Shown: piece by piece, positions 6,167 through 8,584 of the stretch
Layout: each line of letters opens with the position of its first letter
Position numbering within the stretch: the stretch's first letter is position 1
Assembly (NCBI GenBank): GCA_020431945.1
Contig: JAGQHH010000340.1
Coordinates: 1 to 8,584 of the forward strand
Source: Cyanobacteria bacterium HKST-UBA02
GTDB taxonomy: Bacteria; Cyanobacteriota; Vampirovibrionia; Obscuribacterales; Obscuribacteraceae
Length of the DNA: 8,584 nucleotides
Direction: 5' to 3'
Translations under genes and position numbers: made by a program
The notes under the pieces: model-generated
What the model saw: only the letters and a program-made list of their open reading frames with translations
Told to the model about the DNA's origin: nothing
Database searches by the model: none

Positions 6167-7233
6167 TTCGACGGGATCAGGCTGGTAGAGCCGGCGGTCA
6201 TCTTGCCGACACCGTCCTGGCCCGGAGCAGTGGAGACCCCGCCGACTATGCCGGTCTCGCTGTCCGAACCGTGAGAGGGAGCCACATCCGGAGTAGTATC
6301 ATCGATTGACGGCGAAGGCGAGGGCATTTTGACCCGGGTATCTTCGCCCACCGGCACCGGCGGAGCCTGATCGTCCACGGTGATCACCCGGTTCTTGTCC
6401 CTGGTGCCGGCCAGATCGTCGCCGAGCCGCTCGGCGCGCTCTTCGAAATCAGACGCCAGGCTCATCTTGCCGGCTTCCTTATAGACTCTGGCCAGACAGA
6501 GCAGAATCGTGCGAAAGTCGAGGCTTTTCTCGCGGTGATTATTGAGCATGATCTGCCGGGCTTTCTCGTAGTTGGCGATGGCCTGATCGAGCTTGCCCTG
6601 TTTTTCGTTCACCCGACCGATCTTGACCAGAGTGTCCACTGTCTCGGCAGAATCCAGACCGTAAACATCTTTTTGCACCTCCAGGGCTTGCTGGTAATAG
6701 CCCTCGGCTTCACTGTCGCTGAGGGAATGCACTTCGGAGGTCTCGCCCAGTGTGGTGAAAGACTTGGCCAGAGCCTTTTTGGCGACTTCCTTCTCTTTCT
6801 TGCTTCCCTGGGATGCTATGGATTGCAGCGCCGACACCGTGCCCTTGCTCGGGAAGAGCTGGGCTATCCGGGCTCCGGTCTCAGGATTGGTGAGAGTCGA
6901 GATAGCGATGATTGCCATTTTCTTCTCGGACTCGGAGCCGGCCAGATGGGGCATCAGCTTCTCGATCGTCTGGACTTCCTGAATCTTCCGCTGGGCTTCG
7001 TTATTGCTGTTGGTGAAATAGATCCCGATAGCCGAGATCAGGACCCCGGAGATAAGCGGCGTCAGAGTGGAGAGCTTGTCCCACAAGTCGCGATCCTTGG
7101 TCGGTCTTTTCTTGAGCTCTTCAAGATCTCTGGCCAGCTGCTCGTGGCGCTCGGCGACAGTCTTGCTGAGCTCCTCGTGCCTGGCGACAACAGAATCTAT
7201 CTTGGAGTGGAGTTCGTGTTCCTGTTTCTGCAC
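6163..7233 (-). CDS. Single-pass membrane protein with coiled coil and TPR region
   Basis: A 356-residue protein with an unknown specific role, probably a scaffold. Residues 5-45 form a charged coiled coil with an 11-residue internal repeat (ARHEELSKTVA / ERHEQLARDLE). One membrane span follows (about 54-73, LSTLTPLISGVLISAIGIYF). Basic residues just before it (KKRPTKDRDLWDK) suggest the N-terminus is inside and the bulk is periplasmic. Residues 85-156 are helical and may be HEAT-like. TPR-like units cover about 174-270, with a good one at TLVKIGRVNEKQGKLDQAIANYEKA. The tail (285-356) is Pro/Ser/Asp-rich and probably disordered. I chose the GTG at 7233 because GAGGAG lies 7 nt upstream. The in-frame ATG at 7287 would add 18 residues, has no ribosome site and lies upstream of the candidate promoter. 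It is divergent from the TPR-PDZ gene. Confidence 0.85.
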   Translation of the reverse strand: MQKQEHELHSKIDSVVARHEELSKTVAERHEQLARDLEELKKRPTKDRDLWDKLSTLTPLISGVLISAIGIYFTNSNNEAQRKIQEVQTIEKLMPHLAGSESEKKMAIIAISTLTNPETGARIAQLFPSKGTVSALQSIASQGSKKEKEVAKKALAKSFTTLGETSEVHSLSDSEAEGYYQQALEVQKDVYGLDSAETVDTLVKIGRVNEKQGKLDQAIANYEKARQIMLNNHREKSLDFRTILLCLARVYKEAGKMSLASDFEERAERLGDDLAGTRDKNRVITVDDQAPPVPVGEDTRVKMPSPSPSIDDTTPDVAPSHGSDSETGIVGGVSTAPGQDGVGKMTAGSTSLIPSN

Positions 7234-7240
7234 ATACTTT

Positions 7241-7246
7241 CTCCTC
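7241..7246 (-). promoter_or_regulatory. Ribosome binding site supporting a GTG start
   Basis: On the minus strand this reads GAGGAG, 7 nt before the GTG at 7233. It is the strongest Shine-Dalgarno near either possible start of the coiled-coil/TPR gene. Confidence 0.75.
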
Positions 7247-7251
7247 GACCC

Positions 7252-7280
7252 ATGATAGCAGGCCGGTGCGATCTGGCCAA
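7252..7280 (-). promoter_or_regulatory. Candidate sigma-70 promoter of the coiled-coil/TPR gene
   Basis: Reading on the minus strand: TTGGCC (7280-7275, four of six matches), a 17-bp spacer, then TATCAT (7257-7252, five of six). The start would fall near 7245, right at the ribosome site, so the leader would be very short. If real, it excludes the ATG at 7287 for this transcript. Confidence 0.35.
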
Positions 7281-7301
7281 ACCACATGCTAAGCTTACCC
7301 T

Positions 7302-8474
7302 ATGGAATTTCTCATAACGATGATGGCTCTATTCGCGACTGTCGACCGGCCGGTGCCACGAACTTCTCATTATCTGGCCAGCCGCAAGCATGACACCACC
7401 GATAGCGCCGCACCGGAGACTGCTCGGACTCTTATAGATCAGGCACAGGAAGCCGGCTCGGCAGGCGGAACAGAAGCGGCCGTGAACCTCCTCGAAAAGG
7501 CGATCGATCTCAGCAAAGCGGCAAACGATAGCAGTTCTCTTCGCACCGCCTACCGCAAGCTCGGGCTTCTCTACAGCTCGATGAAAGACTATGACCGGGC
7601 AGTGGAAGCCCTCAACCAGTCGATTGACGAAAGCATGAAAGTCGATAGCATCGAGGCCAAGACGGATCTGGTGGCAGCCCGCTATGTGCTGGCTCGCACT
7701 TACCAGGCCAGAGGCGACGCCGACCAGGCTATCGAGCAATGCCAGCTGGCTCTCGATCTCGCCCGGTCCGACCTTGCCAGCGCCCCGCTTCTGATCGCCA
7801 GGATCAAAGCTCTCAAGACCGAGCTCGTTCTCAGTCATATAGAGGACAAGCTCGACAAGCCCAGCGAAAAACCCGAGAGTCAGGCGGAATTCGCCATGAA
7901 GACTCCGCTTACCGGGGAGGTCAGCTCGATGGCGGCAGAGACGGTCAGGACTCAGGGCTCGGCCCTTCTGGCATCAGAGATACCAAGCCTGGACCGCAAC
8001 GCCGAGCCGCCTATGAAAGCCGAGACAGAAAGCAATGTCGTCCTGGACGGTACGAAAAAGGCCCGCCTGACCCTGGCTCAGAAAGTGACCGAATACGGAT
8101 CCATGGGTCTGGGGCTGACCGCCTCCATCGGCGCGCCCTGGATGGTCAACCATGTCCTCAACGGTGGCTCCGCCCAGGCTTCCGGGGTGAGGAAATGGGA
8201 TATCCTCCTCTCTGTGGACGGGCATCCCATCACCGGTGTGAACATCAAGACCGTGCACTTCATGCTCACCGGCAGGAAAGGCGAGATCAGGAATCTCGAG
8301 GTCATGCGGGAGAGAAACAAGCTGATGATTCAAGTCCCGCTCTGGAACGTTTATGAAATGCGTGATCCCGCCACCGAGCATATCGAGTATTACTGGTTTC
8401 TACTCTACAATGACTACATCACCGGTCAGGAGTACGCCAAACTGGCTGCGCCCTACGAAAAATATCTGAATTAA
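7302..8474 (+). CDS. TPR-PDZ protein
   Basis: A 390-residue predicted protein-interaction scaffold. The N-terminus has a short hydrophobic stretch (FLITMMALFATV, 3-14) that is weak as a signal peptide. TPR-like helices run about 42-180, with clear units at AYRKLGLLYSSMKDYDRAVEALNQSI (83-108) and ARYVLARTYQARGDADQAIEQCQLAL (126-151). A low-complexity linker (182-255) leads to a PDZ domain (about 266-347): GSMGLGLT, then VLNGGSAQASGVRKWDILLSVDGHPITG (285-312), LTGRKGE and LMIQVPL. A short tail (348-390) carries EHIEYYWFLLYNDY. No protease domain is present. The ATG at 7302 has no Shine-Dalgarno, and in-frame ATGs at 7320 and 7323 are alternatives. It is followed 51 bp later by the htpX-like gene. 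PDZ domains often bind C-termini of envelope proteins, so a role in envelope protein control is an inference. Confidence 0.88.
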   Translation: MEFLITMMALFATVDRPVPRTSHYLASRKHDTTDSAAPETARTLIDQAQEAGSAGGTEAAVNLLEKAIDLSKAANDSSSLRTAYRKLGLLYSSMKDYDRAVEALNQSIDESMKVDSIEAKTDLVAARYVLARTYQARGDADQAIEQCQLALDLARSDLASAPLLIARIKALKTELVLSHIEDKLDKPSEKPESQAEFAMKTPLTGEVSSMAAETVRTQGSALLASEIPSLDRNAEPPMKAETESNVVLDGTKKARLTLAQKVTEYGSMGLGLTASIGAPWMVNHVLNGGSAQASGVRKWDILLSVDGHPITGVNIKTVHFMLTGRKGEIRNLEVMRERNKLMIQVPLWNVYEMRDPATEHIEYYWFLLYNDYITGQEYAKLAAPYEKYLN

Positions 8475-8511
8475 AGTCGTAGAATTATTATTGTGATTGG
8501 TTCGGAAACAT

Positions 8512-8517
8512 GGAGAG
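8512..8517 (+). promoter_or_regulatory. Ribosome binding site of the htpX-like gene
   Basis: GGAGAG lies 8 nt before the ATG at 8526. The next in-frame ATG (8535) is 17 nt away, so 8526 is the better start. Confidence 0.75.
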
Positions 8518-8525
8518 ACCTACCT

Positions 8526-8584
8526 ATGCTGGCAATGGGCAAACGAATAGTTCTATTTCTGGTAGTGAACATACTAATAGTTAC
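8526..8584 (+). CDS. htpX: Probable membrane metalloprotease HtpX, N-terminal fragment cut by window edge
   Basis: Only 19 complete codons are seen (MLAMGKRIVLFLVVNILIV). A short basic start (GKR) running into a hydrophobic segment with LFL and an Asn matches the beginning of HtpX proteins (for example the MRIALFLLTNLAVM type in E. coli). HtpX is an inner-membrane zinc protease that degrades misfolded membrane proteins. The zinc motif HExxH and other spans lie outside the window, so the call rests on a short pattern. It could be another small membrane protein. The 51-bp gap after the TPR-PDZ gene permits co-transcription; the AT-rich gap could also hold its own promoter, but I see no clear one. 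Confidence 0.6.
   Translation, partial: MLAMGKRIVLFLVVNILIV

Noticed and set aside
7261..7278. GGCC ... GGCC as an operator in the divergent TPR region
   Set aside because: Only 4 bp per arm and GGCC is self-complementary; expected by chance at this GC.
6535..7317. A 260-codon open frame on the plus strand
   Set aside because: Antisense to the coiled-coil/TPR gene, whose frame has a clear membrane span, TPR pattern and ribosome site. The plus frame has no ribosome site or recognised motif.
7739..8356. A 205-codon open frame on the plus strand inside the TPR-PDZ gene
   Set aside because: Its translation is Arg/Gly/Ser/Pro-rich without motifs, typical of an out-of-frame shadow; the overlapping frame encodes a clear PDZ domain.

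Overview
The window reads as chromosomal DNA from a Gram-negative-type (diderm) bacterium. It is almost fully coding, with nine genes, two of them cut by the window ends. I see no tRNA, rRNA, insertion sequence, phage gene or CRISPR array, and no gene-free stretch over 300 bases; the longest is about 160 bases. The DnaK N-terminus ([25 protein letters not shown]) resembles cyanobacterial-type DnaK as I remember it. The protease has a glycine-rich N-terminal module that recalls proteins of the non-photosynthetic cyanobacterial relatives (Melainabacteria/Vampirovibrionia, order Obscuribacterales). That placement is an inference from memory and is tentative.

Layout. Positions 1-1008 (-) hold the 5' part of dnaK. 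A 160-bp divergent promoter region follows, then an exported protein with a C-terminal OmpA-like peptidoglycan-binding domain (1169-2419, +) and a trypsin/HtrA-fold serine protease with no visible export signal and no PDZ domain (2493-4232, +). On the minus strand are a small degenerate EF-hand protein (4221-4679, possibly starting at 4766) and, upstream of it, a YwqG/DUF1963-type protein (4717-5583). Divergent to that is an exported PEBP/YbhB-type protein (5627-6166, +). It runs tail to tail into a membrane-anchored coiled-coil/TPR protein (6163-7233, -). Divergent to that is a TPR-PDZ protein (7302-8474, +). The window ends in the first 19 complete codons of what looks like htpX (8526-8584, +).

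How the genes may work together. The set leans toward protein quality control and the cell envelope: DnaK, a trypsin-fold protease, HtpX, an OmpA-like protein, a periplasmic-facing TPR protein and a PDZ scaffold. No single operon unites them, since the strands alternate, so a shared role is only suggested. The best regulatory clue is a 9-bp motif, CGGCAAAAC, just upstream of a TATCTT hexamer. It occurs once in each direction in the region between dnaK and the ompA-like gene. Genes are packed tightly: two convergent pairs overlap through their stop codons (12 bp and 4 bp), leaving no room for ordinary terminators.
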